Origin: a virus
DNA length: 64,000 nucleotides
IMG/VR virus record: IMGVR_UViG_3300022752_004330
Span: 1 to 64,000 of that record
Strand: one strand, 5' to 3'
The translations under genes were made by a program, and so were the position numbers. The notes under the pieces are model-generated. The model was not told the origin of the DNA. It made no database searches and worked only from the letters and a program-made list of their open reading frames with translations. Within the stretch, counting starts at the first letter, position 1. The number at the start of each line of letters is the position of its first letter. Of this stretch, positions 37,848 through 48,100 are shown piece after piece.

Positions 37848-39047
37848 ATGAGTATATTATTCATTAACACTGGAACTGGAGCCAATGCTAAAAATGGCGA
37901 TTCACTAAGAACAGCGTTTAATAAAGTAAATCAAAACTTTGCCTATTTAAGCACTGCAAGTTTCGATAAGCATGGAGTTACAGGACCCCAAGGAGTTCCA
38001 GGACCAACTGGTCCAGAAGGTCCGCAGGGTGGACTAGGTCCAATTGGTGTAACTGGTCCACAAGGGCCAAAGGGTGATTTTGGCCCAACTGGTCCTAGCG
38101 GCCCGGCCAGCACAGTTCCAGGGCCACAAGGTCCCACAGGTTCAGTAGGCCCAACTGGTCCAACGGGTGCTATAGGTCCCACAGGTCCCAGCGGAGGACC
38201 TCCAGGTCCAACTGGCCCAACAGGTATACAGGGGCAAATAGGACCTTCTGGTCCATCAGGCCCTCAAGGTTTAAAGGGTGATACTGGAAGTATACAGGTA
38301 AGTTTAATTACTATTGGTAATACTATTACCAATGCTGTAAACAATGTAACCGCATTGAGATTTGATCAGGACAGCGGATTTGATGTTGTGAACCTAGGCG
38401 GCGGTGCTGCCAAAATACAGCTCAATAGTACCTTTAAATATTGGAACGTAAACGGTCTTCCAGGATTAACAGCTGAGGCATTAGATACAGTTAATTTTGT
38501 TGCCAGCACAGGCACTAGAATTGTAGCAACTACATCTGGCACTAACAAATCTATCACATTTAGCGTATTACCCGCTACCACAACTACTCTAGGCGGTGTA
38601 AAATCTGGCGTAGGATTAAACATTTCTGCAGACGGAACTCTCAGCGTAAGAGCAGCTACCACACAGTCTTTAGGCGGTATTATTATTGGTAGTGGTCTAG
38701 CAGCAGGAGTAGACGGCACTGTTAGCGCAGCAGGAGTTATAAAAACTTTTAATGTTGCAGGTGAATTTTGGAGTCCTGTAGCAGGCACAGCAGCCTTTTT
38801 TGTTACTCAACAAACCACACTAAGGTCTGTTAATATCAGTGTAGGATCTGGTTCTACTTCAGATATCATGGCGGGTTTATATAGAAATAATAGTTTGATA
38901 TCTTTTTTTACTTTGCCAGCTGGTTATCAAAACTTGTGGATAAATAGTCCTATTACCACCTTATATGTAAATGATAGACTTACAGTGAGCATTGAAACTG
39001 GTCAAGGGTTGAATTTTTCAATGGAACTGCTTAATATCCAAAAATAA
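37848..39047 (+). CDS. Collagen-like tail fibre (399 aa)
   Basis: The N-terminus [29 protein letters not shown] is a signature of T4-like cyanophage-type virion proteins. Residues about 45-150 are Gly-Pro-x collagen repeats ([10 protein letters not shown]...). After that comes a fibre shaft with a [20 protein letters not shown] repeat, and a beta-sandwich tip at about 300-399 ([24 protein letters not shown]). The expected product is a trimeric fibre. Glycines in the repeat use mainly GGT/GGC and prolines CCA. Confidence 0.85.
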   Translation: MSILFINTGTGANAKNGDSLRTAFNKVNQNFAYLSTASFDKHGVTGPQGVPGPTGPEGPQGGLGPIGVTGPQGPKGDFGPTGPSGPASTVPGPQGPTGSVGPTGPTGAIGPTGPSGGPPGPTGPTGIQGQIGPSGPSGPQGLKGDTGSIQVSLITIGNTITNAVNNVTALRFDQDSGFDVVNLGGGAAKIQLNSTFKYWNVNGLPGLTAEALDTVNFVASTGTRIVATTSGTNKSITFSVLPATTTTLGGVKSGVGLNISADGTLSVRAATTQSLGGIIIGSGLAAGVDGTVSAAGVIKTFNVAGEFWSPVAGTAAFFVTQQTTLRSVNISVGSGSTSDIMAGLYRNNSLISFFTLPAGYQNLWINSPITTLYVNDRLTVSIETGQGLNFSMELLNIQK

Positions 39048-39054
39048 TAAAAAT

Positions 39055-39066
39055 AGATAAATAAAT
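39055..39066 (+). promoter_or_regulatory. AGATAAATAAAT element before the 999-aa virion gene
   Basis: The same 12-mer occurs at 50165-50176 before another virion gene. It contains the TAAATA core of T4-like late promoters, 46 nt before ATG 39113. Confidence 0.4.
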
Positions 39067-39112
39067 TTACAATAAGTTTCGGGTGAGACTTGAGAAATAG
39101 GAGATTAAACTA

Positions 39113-42112
39113 ATGGCTACTTTAAATGAATTAGGTAGAAATAGTGCAAGTATAACATACGGACCGTTCGCGACTGGTGCTGACATTTGGCCAACTTTTG
39201 CTTTGTTTGATCAATGGATTAGAAATGATACCATGCAAGGCACAGTTACAGCTTCTGGCACAACAGTTACAGGTGCCGGTACTATTTTTACTACACAATT
39301 ACGTGCTGGCGATGTTGTAATGGTCGCTGGACAACTTAGAACAATTGCAACTGTGGTATCAGATACATCATGTACTGTAACAGTGGCGTTTAGTCCTGCC
39401 GTGAGCTTGCCAACATTAATGGAACACATTAATAACACGTTCGGTGGAAGCGGTGGAAGTCTTACAGGAACTATTGCTTGTTCAGTAAGAAATAATGTAA
39501 CAGGTGTAGTTAGTTGCACCAACGGTTCTGCCGTGGTAAATGGTGTTGGAACGTATTTTTTAAGTGAATTAACTAATAGCGTAACAACAAATGCACTAGC
39601 TGGTACAGTTGCAGTAGACACAAGTGGAAATGTTACAGGTTCTGCTACTACATTTAACCAAGGTGCAGATGGAAGCACTAATAGACTACAGGTAGGCGAT
39701 AGTGTGCTTATCGGAAGTGCTTATTTTATTATTGCAACAGTAACTAGTGATACTGCTGCTACTGTTGTAACTCCTCCTGCGGTGGCTATTTCAGCTGGTG
39801 CTACTATTGCTAAAGCGCTTAACGCAGTTTCAGGAAGAACAGTTCAAATACAAGGCAGATTAAGAACAGTTTTATCTGTTGTAAGTAACAACCAAATTAT
39901 TCTGAACGCTCCAATGGATTTCACCGATAGCAATTTAAAAATTAGATCATGGCCAAGAGGTACACTTACTGTTTCTGCTGGTAGTTCTGGTGTTACAGGT
40001 GTTAGTACAAACTTTAGCTGGGATTGTGTAAACGGTGATCAAATGTGGATCGGTGATGAGCTTAGAGGTTTTACATTTACTGCTAATGCTACAAACAGTG
40101 CTACACTAGTCGACTATACAGGATATGCAGGATCATCGATTGCGGTGTTACGTCAAGCAGTGACAGCTATTCAGTTTTATCGAGATGACACATACCTAAT
40201 AGGTACAGGTTCTAATTTTATCAACGAAGTTAGAGTAGGCGACGATTTAGTAATTGATTGCACAAGAGTTACTGTAACAGCAGTATTAAGTGCAACCAGT
40301 ATGAGAATCAGTTTACCATTTAGTCATAATATCACAGCAGCCACTGCCTATAAGCTGAAGAAGTTACATGGTTATGTACTAGAAGGTACAAGAGAAGGTG
40401 CAGGTACCGGTGGTAAATTTTCTCAGGTTACTTCGATGGCGTTGGCCGCTGGTACAATTTATCCAGCAGGTTCAACACAGGTTGTTGTTGCTTCTTCAAC
40501 AAACTTTTCACAGTTTGGTATTATAAAGATTTCAGGTGCAGGTGGACCACCTCAGCAGTTAGCAGGTCAAGTTACTGCAACAGGTACCGCAGTTACTGGT
40601 GTCAATACATTGTTTACAACACAGTTACATATTGGTGCAGAAATTATTATTGCTGGACAACATGCCGTGGTAACTGCGATAACCAGTGATACTGCTTGTA
40701 CTGTTTCACAGTCTTTCACTATTGCTGTGGCAACAATTACCCCAATTTACAGAAGTATTCCTTTGTATACATGGATGGCTGCTGTAAGCGGCACGACAAT
40801 CACACTGGGTGTTCCATTACGTCACCCAATTTATAGCACCGGTCAACTGCCACATCTAATCTACACACATACAGGTGCCACAGACTTTATTGAATATGTC
40901 TACAGTGCTCCAAATTATGCTATTGACAACTTAACAGGCGGCGGTACGGCAACATTGAGTAATGTAAGCTTAGATAGAAAGTATTTCGGGCTAAGATATT
41001 ATCCATTAGCAACCGGTGATGGTTCAGGTAACTTAATTACCAACGCTGGTAGCGCAATGAATCTTACTGTATACGAACGTTGGGCAGCTAGTTATGGTCA
41101 AGCAGGTGGTGTTGGAATTAACCAAGCAGATTTAAGTGGCGGTACACATGCGCTCACAGCCACTGCTCCAAACTTCTATGGTGTTGATCAAACTAACATG
41201 TCACAGACCACAGGCGGTTTCTTGTACTTGTTTGCTCATCCACGTTATATGGTTGTTCAAGGCAAGACATTCTTAAACGTTCAAAAGAGATGGCTCGGTT
41301 GTATTGAGTTTGAGCGTGCCCAACCAGAAGATACTTCAACTGGTCTTGGTACCACAGCAGGTATTACGTTTAACCTCGGTGCTCCGTTACTTACTGTTGG
41401 TGGTAGTGGATCTAACGTACCAATTTCGTTGAATATTTCACCATGGCCCTGCTATGCTTATTTCAACGGTGAGCGTTTCCCAATTGGTGGATCGCAATTA
41501 GCTACACTTCCTGTGTCATTGACACATGGGACACACGGTATGTTATTTGCTACACCACGTGTTCGTTGTTCAACAGGCGATTTAACAGGTCAAAACGCAC
41601 ATATCTATAGCGCATGTACTATTACAACTGGTGCGTGGGGTCATATGATTGAGTTTATTGGTAGCGGTGCTTATCAAACTACTTCAGCAGGTTCGGGCGG
41701 TGCTTTAGTAGCTCAACCAGCTGGTGCGTTCCCTCAGTTACACATGGGACAGATTGTGCCTGTTTATACTAACGTATATAACAGTAAGCGTTTTATGTTT
41801 AGTCCAGTGGTTGTACTTGGTCCAAAATATGATCCAGATATCCGTGGTAGAATTTACGGATTGAAGATTATTCCAAGTGGTCTAGGTACACTAATGGATA
41901 CAGTAAGTGTAACAATTGACAGTGCGTTCTTTTATAACGCAGCAGGAACAGCCACTGATCATTGGGTACTAACTTCTTCAGTTAATACATTTAGAACTAC
42001 ATTGGCAGGTAATAACTTCCAATCTTCACGTAGTTTAGAAGATTCAACAACACTTGCGGCTAACAGTGTTCTAACATTTACTAATAACTTTAGGTTTGCT
42101 TTGCCTGCCTAA
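39113..42112 (+). CDS. Repeat-containing virion structural protein (999 aa)
   Basis: Within residues about 40-530 a unit of 55-60 residues recurs at least four times. Its form is GTVTASGTTVTGAGTIFTTQLRAGDVVMV...TVVSDTSCTVT, a GxxVxGxGTxF...GDxIxI...VxSDTxxT pattern known in phage spike and structural proteins. The C-terminal half (about 640-999) is a distinct Gly/Ser/aromatic-rich domain. The start ATLNELGRNSASITYGPFATG and a GGAG ribosome site are clear. Codon use is less AT-rich than its neighbours, as expected of a highly expressed virion protein. A strong terminator follows. Probably a major tail-fibre or baseplate spike subunit. Confidence 0.8.
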   Translation: MATLNELGRNSASITYGPFATGADIWPTFALFDQWIRNDTMQGTVTASGTTVTGAGTIFTTQLRAGDVVMVAGQLRTIATVVSDTSCTVTVAFSPAVSLPTLMEHINNTFGGSGGSLTGTIACSVRNNVTGVVSCTNGSAVVNGVGTYFLSELTNSVTTNALAGTVAVDTSGNVTGSATTFNQGADGSTNRLQVGDSVLIGSAYFIIATVTSDTAATVVTPPAVAISAGATIAKALNAVSGRTVQIQGRLRTVLSVVSNNQIILNAPMDFTDSNLKIRSWPRGTLTVSAGSSGVTGVSTNFSWDCVNGDQMWIGDELRGFTFTANATNSATLVDYTGYAGSSIAVLRQAVTAIQFYRDDTYLIGTGSNFINEVRVGDDLVIDCTRVTVTAVLSATSMRISLPFSHNITAATAYKLKKLHGYVLEGTREGAGTGGKFSQVTSMALAAGTIYPAGSTQVVVASSTNFSQFGIIKISGAGGPPQQLAGQVTATGTAVTGVNTLFTTQLHIGAEIIIAGQHAVVTAITSDTACTVSQSFTIAVATITPIYRSIPLYTWMAAVSGTTITLGVPLRHPIYSTGQLPHLIYTHTGATDFIEYVYSAPNYAIDNLTGGGTATLSNVSLDRKYFGLRYYPLATGDGSGNLITNAGSAMNLTVYERWAASYGQAGGVGINQADLSGGTHALTATAPNFYGVDQTNMSQTTGGFLYLFAHPRYMVVQGKTFLNVQKRWLGCIEFERAQPEDTSTGLGTTAGITFNLGAPLLTVGGSGSNVPISLNISPWPCYAYFNGERFPIGGSQLATLPVSLTHGTHGMLFATPRVRCSTGDLTGQNAHIYSACTITTGAWGHMIEFIGSGAYQTTSAGSGGALVAQPAGAFPQLHMGQIVPVYTNVYNSKRFMFSPVVVLGPKYDPDIRGRIYGLKIIPSGLGTLMDTVSVTIDSAFFYNAAGTATDHWVLTSSVNTFRTTLAGNNFQSSRSLEDSTTLAANSVLTFTNNFRFALPA

Positions 42113-42132
42113 TGAGTTTAAAGGTAGAAATT

Positions 42133-42161
42133 AAATGCCCGTCAATGACGGGCATTTTTTT
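42133..42161 (+). terminator. Intrinsic terminator after the 999-aa virion gene
   Basis: An 11-bp perfect stem (AAATGCCCGTC / GACGGGCATTT) with a 3-nt AAT loop, followed by a run of seven T. It separates the 999-aa gene from the giant adhesin gene. Confidence 0.9.
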
Positions 42162-42163
42162 GG

Positions 42164-42169
42164 TAAATA
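42164..42169 (+). promoter_or_regulatory. T4-late-like TAAATA before the giant gene
   Basis: TAAATA begins 3 nt after the terminator T-run and ends 7 nt before ATG 42177, which has no ribosome site: a compact terminator-promoter joint. Confidence 0.4.
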
Positions 42170-42176
42170 GTTTATC

Positions 42177-45100
42177 ATGAACTACATCTATCCTGCAATC
42201 GGTAATCTATATCAAATCAGTGGTAGTAACAAAATCACAAGTAATAGTGTTCAATACTATACATATGATAGGGATATTCTTACTACTACATTAAACACTT
42301 CTACTGCTACAACTTATTTTTATAATAACAGAGCTGGTTCTACCAGTGGCAGCATAACACAAGCAATATTTTTAAGTTTAAGTTACACAGGAACATTTAC
42401 TACATCTTACTATGTAGAAACGGTGAATGTCACCACAAATACCAATAATAGCATTACTTTTGTGCCTCCGGTGGGATTTCCTGATTTTACTTTTGGAGAT
42501 ATTCAAGTAATTGTAGCATCTGGTATAACATATCCAACCTCTGGTTTTCAACTGGATAACAAGGTACTGAATTATACAGTGGCACCAAAAATGCGGGCGA
42601 TATCTAATGTCATTGTGCCCAGTAGTGTAAAAAGAGAATTCACGGCTCGTGCAAGATTAGATTCAAGATTTATATCAACAGGTCAACGTGTAGATTTATT
42701 ACAAAGATTAAAAACTAGCGAGAAACCTTTAATACCAGGTAATCAACTTTTAAAAACACCTCCGGTTGTCGTGGAAGGGTGGGCCACAAGAAGAATCTAT
42801 TCAGCTACGACTTCTACTCAAGACAGATATTTAATAATTAATACCACAGCCACTACGTCATATTTTACAGGAACAACTACGGCTATTGTTTTGACAGCTC
42901 CGTTAAACCAACCAGTATTTCCGAATTCTCTAATTCAAATTCTTAATATTCCGCAGCTGAACTTTTCAGCTTCTGCTGGAGTGGTATTATTAGATGAAGG
43001 TCTGTCTCCTGCAGGTACTTTAGTTTATTGGAGTCCGCAAACAACTTTCTCAATGACATATGGTAACCTTGGAAGTGGTTCAGCTCACGGCTATGTACCA
43101 TCAACAAGTTTTGTTTTAACATATCCCAACTTACCTAACCATACACAAATGAGATATAGTTTCAATTGGCATTTTGTTGATAGTGTAGATAGTGAAACTA
43201 GCTGGTTTGAAATAGATGGACTTAGATATTTCCAATTTACCAAAAGCGGCGTTGTAGGGGCTCCTCAAAATATTTCCGTAGATCGTTTGACTCCGAATTC
43301 ATCTAATGGTGGAGGTTATGCTTGGTCAGGAGTACAAACCTATAGTTATCGACCGTTCTATGGTGGCAGTCAAGGAGGTGACGGGTATATAACTATTGAT
43401 ACAGGTTGGATTAACCACTTTGCCGGTAGCGTGATAATTAATCACTTTATTGGAGTCGATCAAGTACAGACTGACGAAGCAAGCTATATAAGTCATGCTA
43501 AATTACAAGTACGAGGTAATCAAGTGTCATTGCCAGTGAACTTTGGTCTAGGAAATTATTTGGTGGATAGTGTTAGCACAAGCTCTAACACTATATTTGT
43601 AAAAGGTTTAAATGTTTTTACTACGGCTAGCGGAATTTCCACTCCTTCAGTTCTTGGTACAGTTACTAATTTCTTAAATGTTTATTCTGTATACAGTCCA
43701 GTTACAGTTTTTTCTAATAGCTTTACACAACAAACTCAACTTTTGGTCACAGGAAAGATACCTAATCAAGTTGAACGTATCAAGGCAGTAGTTGAAGCTC
43801 CAGTGAAAGTAGCCACAACCAATTTATATAGTAAAATTAGGGGGGTGGTCACTGATAATTATATTAATAGAACACCTAATCTAAGGATTTTAAATTTATT
43901 CAAAGAAATAAGAGTAGGTTACCGTGGCACACAAACTGAAACTAAGGTACTTATTTTTAATACAGTAACAGTAAAATATCCCTTATTAGATAATGCAAAT
44001 ATTCTTAAAGTTTATTCACCTACCGTCACTTATGGGGATGCTTGGGGCGTAGTAGCAAAGACAGGAATATCAGGGGTACCAGAAAATCCTAACGTTACAG
44101 GAGTGTTTTTTAATACTTCAAGCACCTTGTTTACAACTATTACAGCGGATAGTACTTTACCGCAGTTTTTTCCAGGATACCAAGTAAAGATCCAAACACA
44201 ATCACGTGGAACAGTAGAATTAACCCCTATTACAAGCTCTACTGATGTTTCTACTAGAGTTGGAGCTAATGCTTATATTCAATTTTCTGGACAAATTGTT
44301 GCCAATACCTTTCAATATAACGGATTTTTTGGTGTTCCAACTTATTATGAAGCATGGGTGAATTTAAACAATAGTAATGGTGGATTCATTGCTATGGAAC
44401 AGCAGTCAAGTTGGGACGATTCAATTAATATAGCCTTTGGTATTGGACCTGCCTTGGTAGGCGGGGGAACTAGGGTATTCATGGGTTATAATACTGGATA
44501 TTGGTCGGGCTGGAGTACTTGGTATATAGCTGCGTCAACAAACCAAGTTACACCGGGCCGTTGGACTCATATCGCAGGTTCATGGGATGGCGGAACCTTT
44601 AGAGTTTATATAAACGGTACACTAGAGGGATCGTCCGGTACAAGTGGTCAGTTACAAAATGGTGGTTTTGGATATGTAAATCTTTTAGCTAACAATGGTG
44701 GTGGTGAAATTTTTGATGGCTCAATATTTAATTTCAGGATCATTAATACTATAACCACTGTGCCACCTTCGGTATTGGCTCTACCAGGTAACGGATTTGC
44801 TGGCCCAACTGGTCAGTTTTATGGTGGTGATATTGTTCCTGGAACTAGGATGGTAGCATTTAATAGTCCATTTAATAATAATAACCTTCCAAAAACAGTA
44901 AACACAACAACTATGATTGCTTTTCCAACGAATGCATTGAGTGTAGGCACTGTTAATTTTATTAATCCTCAAAATTTTAATTTCCCTCAGAACGTAGCCT
45001 TCATTAGACCAGCAAATACTGTGACAATTGTATATCCTGAAGAAACATATGAAGTGATAGGAGCGTCGGGTAACCAGTTATACATTAAAGGATTGGCTAG

Positions 45101-48100
45101 TTTTAGAGATTTAAGCCAGTGGAAAATTACTATAAATCAACTTAACAATCCACAAACACCATTATATGGTGTTACTGCTACCATGGTTACTAGAACAAGA
45201 GAAATAGGCAAAGTTAAAAGTTTACAACAATTAAAAACTGTAGCATTACGTACTCAAGTAGCCAAAGCTAGTTTCGTTAATTTATTTAAAGAATCATTAG
45301 GTAATAGAATATTACCTGGTAGTCAAAATAGTATACGATTACTTAATTTCTCTGATGTAAACTTTGTAAAAAATTATTCATCAGGCACAACCACTAGTAC
45401 GTTTTGGACTGAAAGGAATATTTTCCTAACCACTAGCACTGTGGTAGGAACCTCAACCGTTTTAACTTTAAGCACTGCGGTTTCTTATCTATCAGTACCT
45501 AACTATGTTAGATTAGACTATAGATCATCTACATTAGAGACATTTCTTACCAGTAGAGAATCAGATTATGACAATCCTTTACAAGGAACCTATGGTAACA
45601 ACGTAGTAGGAGCAGTTGAGTTTACTTCGGCAGGAACCTATACCTTCTTCCCCCCGCCGGGCGTAACAGAAGTACATGTTGTCTGCATTGGTGCAGGGGC
45701 TAGAGGAGGAAGATTCAATTTTACTGGGGACGAATACGCAGGTGGCGGCGGTGGACTTGGGTGGAGAAATAATATTCCTGTGGCTGCAGGACAAGGATAT
45801 ACTGTTGTAGTAGGTTCTGGTAACGGAGCAGGTTATGTTGAAGGTGCAGATGGAGGCGATAGTTACTTTATTAGCACGGCCACTGTGGCAGGATTAGGCG
45901 GTAAAACTGGAAGGATAGCAGGTACTACTGGTACTACCATAGTAGGAACCATTACAAATCTTGTCATTGGATTTATGTCTGGTGCTGGCGGCGGATATGT
46001 AGGTGATGGAGGCGGCCGTGGAGGAAGAGGATTTAGTGGTGGTGGTGGGGCAGGTGGTTATTTTGGCTCAGGCGGAGACGGTGGACAATTTCCTCTGAGC
46101 TCTACAACTTTTGATGGTCTAGATGCTCAGTTAGGTAGTGGTGGGGCAGGTGGTGGTGGTGGAGCAGGTGATGCAACTGCAAGTTGGTATTTTTATAGAG
46201 CTGGTGGTGGCGGATCTGGTACAGGATATTACGGAATAAATCTTACTGGGCGAGGTGGTTTTAGAGGGAATACCCCTACTTTTGGATCTGGTTTGAGAGG
46301 ACAATTTGGTATTCCGGGTAGTCACGGCCAAAATGCTGAGGGTAATAGTAATAACCCAATTGGCGGTAGTGGAGGATTTCCTGGAGGTGGGGGTGGTAGA
46401 AGCGAACGACCAGGTGCCTACGGTACTGCCGAAACTCATGGAGGCGGCGGTAATGGTGCTGTAAGAATCATGTGGGGTAAAGGTAGAAGTTATCCATATA
46501 ATACAGTGCCTAGTGTAGGTACCAGTGTCAGATTTAATGGTACAAGTGATTATATTTCTATACCATATGCATTTATTAGACCAGTGTCTAGGTCTAGTCC
46601 GCAAATGGTTGAAGCTTGGGTAATGCCTGGACAGACAACGAATGGTATGATAATTGCCAGTGAAGAATATACCGGAGGTAGCAACTCTATTAACGTAGTT
46701 TTAGGATTAAGTAATAGTCCTCCGACAGGTTCTGGTAATAGAGCATGGTTTGGATTTTATACCGGAGCCACGTGGTATACTGCTGTTGGAATTACCCAAC
46801 TTCAAACTAATACATGGTATCATGTAGCTGGTCAATATGATGGAAATCAATTAAGGATTTATGTAAACGGTAATTTAGAAGGAACTACTGTAGTAGGGCT
46901 AGTTAACCTAAATGATTTTAATGGAAATTTATTCTTTATTGGAAAACGTTGGGACAATGGGGTTGATACTACACAAGTTTATTTCAACGGACACCTGTAT
47001 GGGGTAAGAGTAATTAATGAAGTAATCATGTATACAGGAAAGTTCACACCCCAATGGTTAGGATACATAACAACAATAGGACAAAATACTTTATTAGCAT
47101 GTACAGACAAGGCACCTATGATCAGCGTGCCCGGCCCTGGCACATATATTTCTAACGATTATCGAGGTCAAAACCTAGCAAGTTTGGCAGGTAGCACTGG
47201 TACAGTTAAGTTAAACCTAGGCAATGCTACAGGACGTCCTTTCTATGAAGAAAAAACTTATAACGTTTTATCAGCCAGTACTAATACCCTGACAATTGAT
47301 TTACCTCTTAACATAAACTTGGACAGATTTAACTATAGAGTTACGTTCACTGGACAGAATATTAATCAACCTCAACAAAATATAACATTTACAACTCTAT
47401 TAGATAAGCCACAAAAATTCTTAGCTATACCTACAGTAAAAGAAGCCAAAGATAAAGTCAAAGCTGATCAATTTATGTTTAATCCTAAGGTAACTTCGGC
47501 TTTGGAAGTACCTAGGTCCGCTAGCCAAAAAAGTCTTATTAAAGTCAGGGGATTACCTTTAGATAATTTAAATAAAGTAGCTAGACAGGAAAAATACAAA
47601 TCAACGAATTATTTTTCATTATTTTTACAAAATCAAGGTTTAATCAATAAATCGGCAATATCGCTAAGATCATTGCCTACAAGGTTAACCACTGATAAAG
47701 TTTTACAGATTCCTAGAATTACAGGAGAATTAAGTAGAATAATAAGTGGTCAAACACAGATAAGAAATTTAGTTAAGATGCCTGACGATAAATCAATCGC
47801 CAGAAACTTTTCATCTTTCAGCACTACAACAGAATTCTTTAGTCAAATAGATATTAGACCAATTAACCCACCAACTAATGCCAGAGAACGTTTATTCTTT
47901 GCTAACCTAGCAAGAAGTAAGTATGGTGTTGATCTTAATGTACAGACTAGAAACATAGCTAGTCCTATTAACCTAACACCTCCTAAAACAGGTATAGTGG
48001 TATCTGGAGCAGGTGTGGTATGGGTAAATCAGGCCTATAGAATACGAGGGACAAACTTACAGACCACTGCAAATTTAAATTGGTATACCGCTGATGATCC

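Noticed and set aside
37943-38182. Minus-strand proline-rich ORF opposite the collagen-like fibre
   Set aside because: It is the antisense of the Gly-Pro repeat and has no start signals.
46131-46604. 157-codon minus-strand ORF in the giant adhesin gene
   Set aside because: Thr/Ser-rich reverse of the glycine-rich repeat; composition is that of the antisense of GGT/GGC codons.
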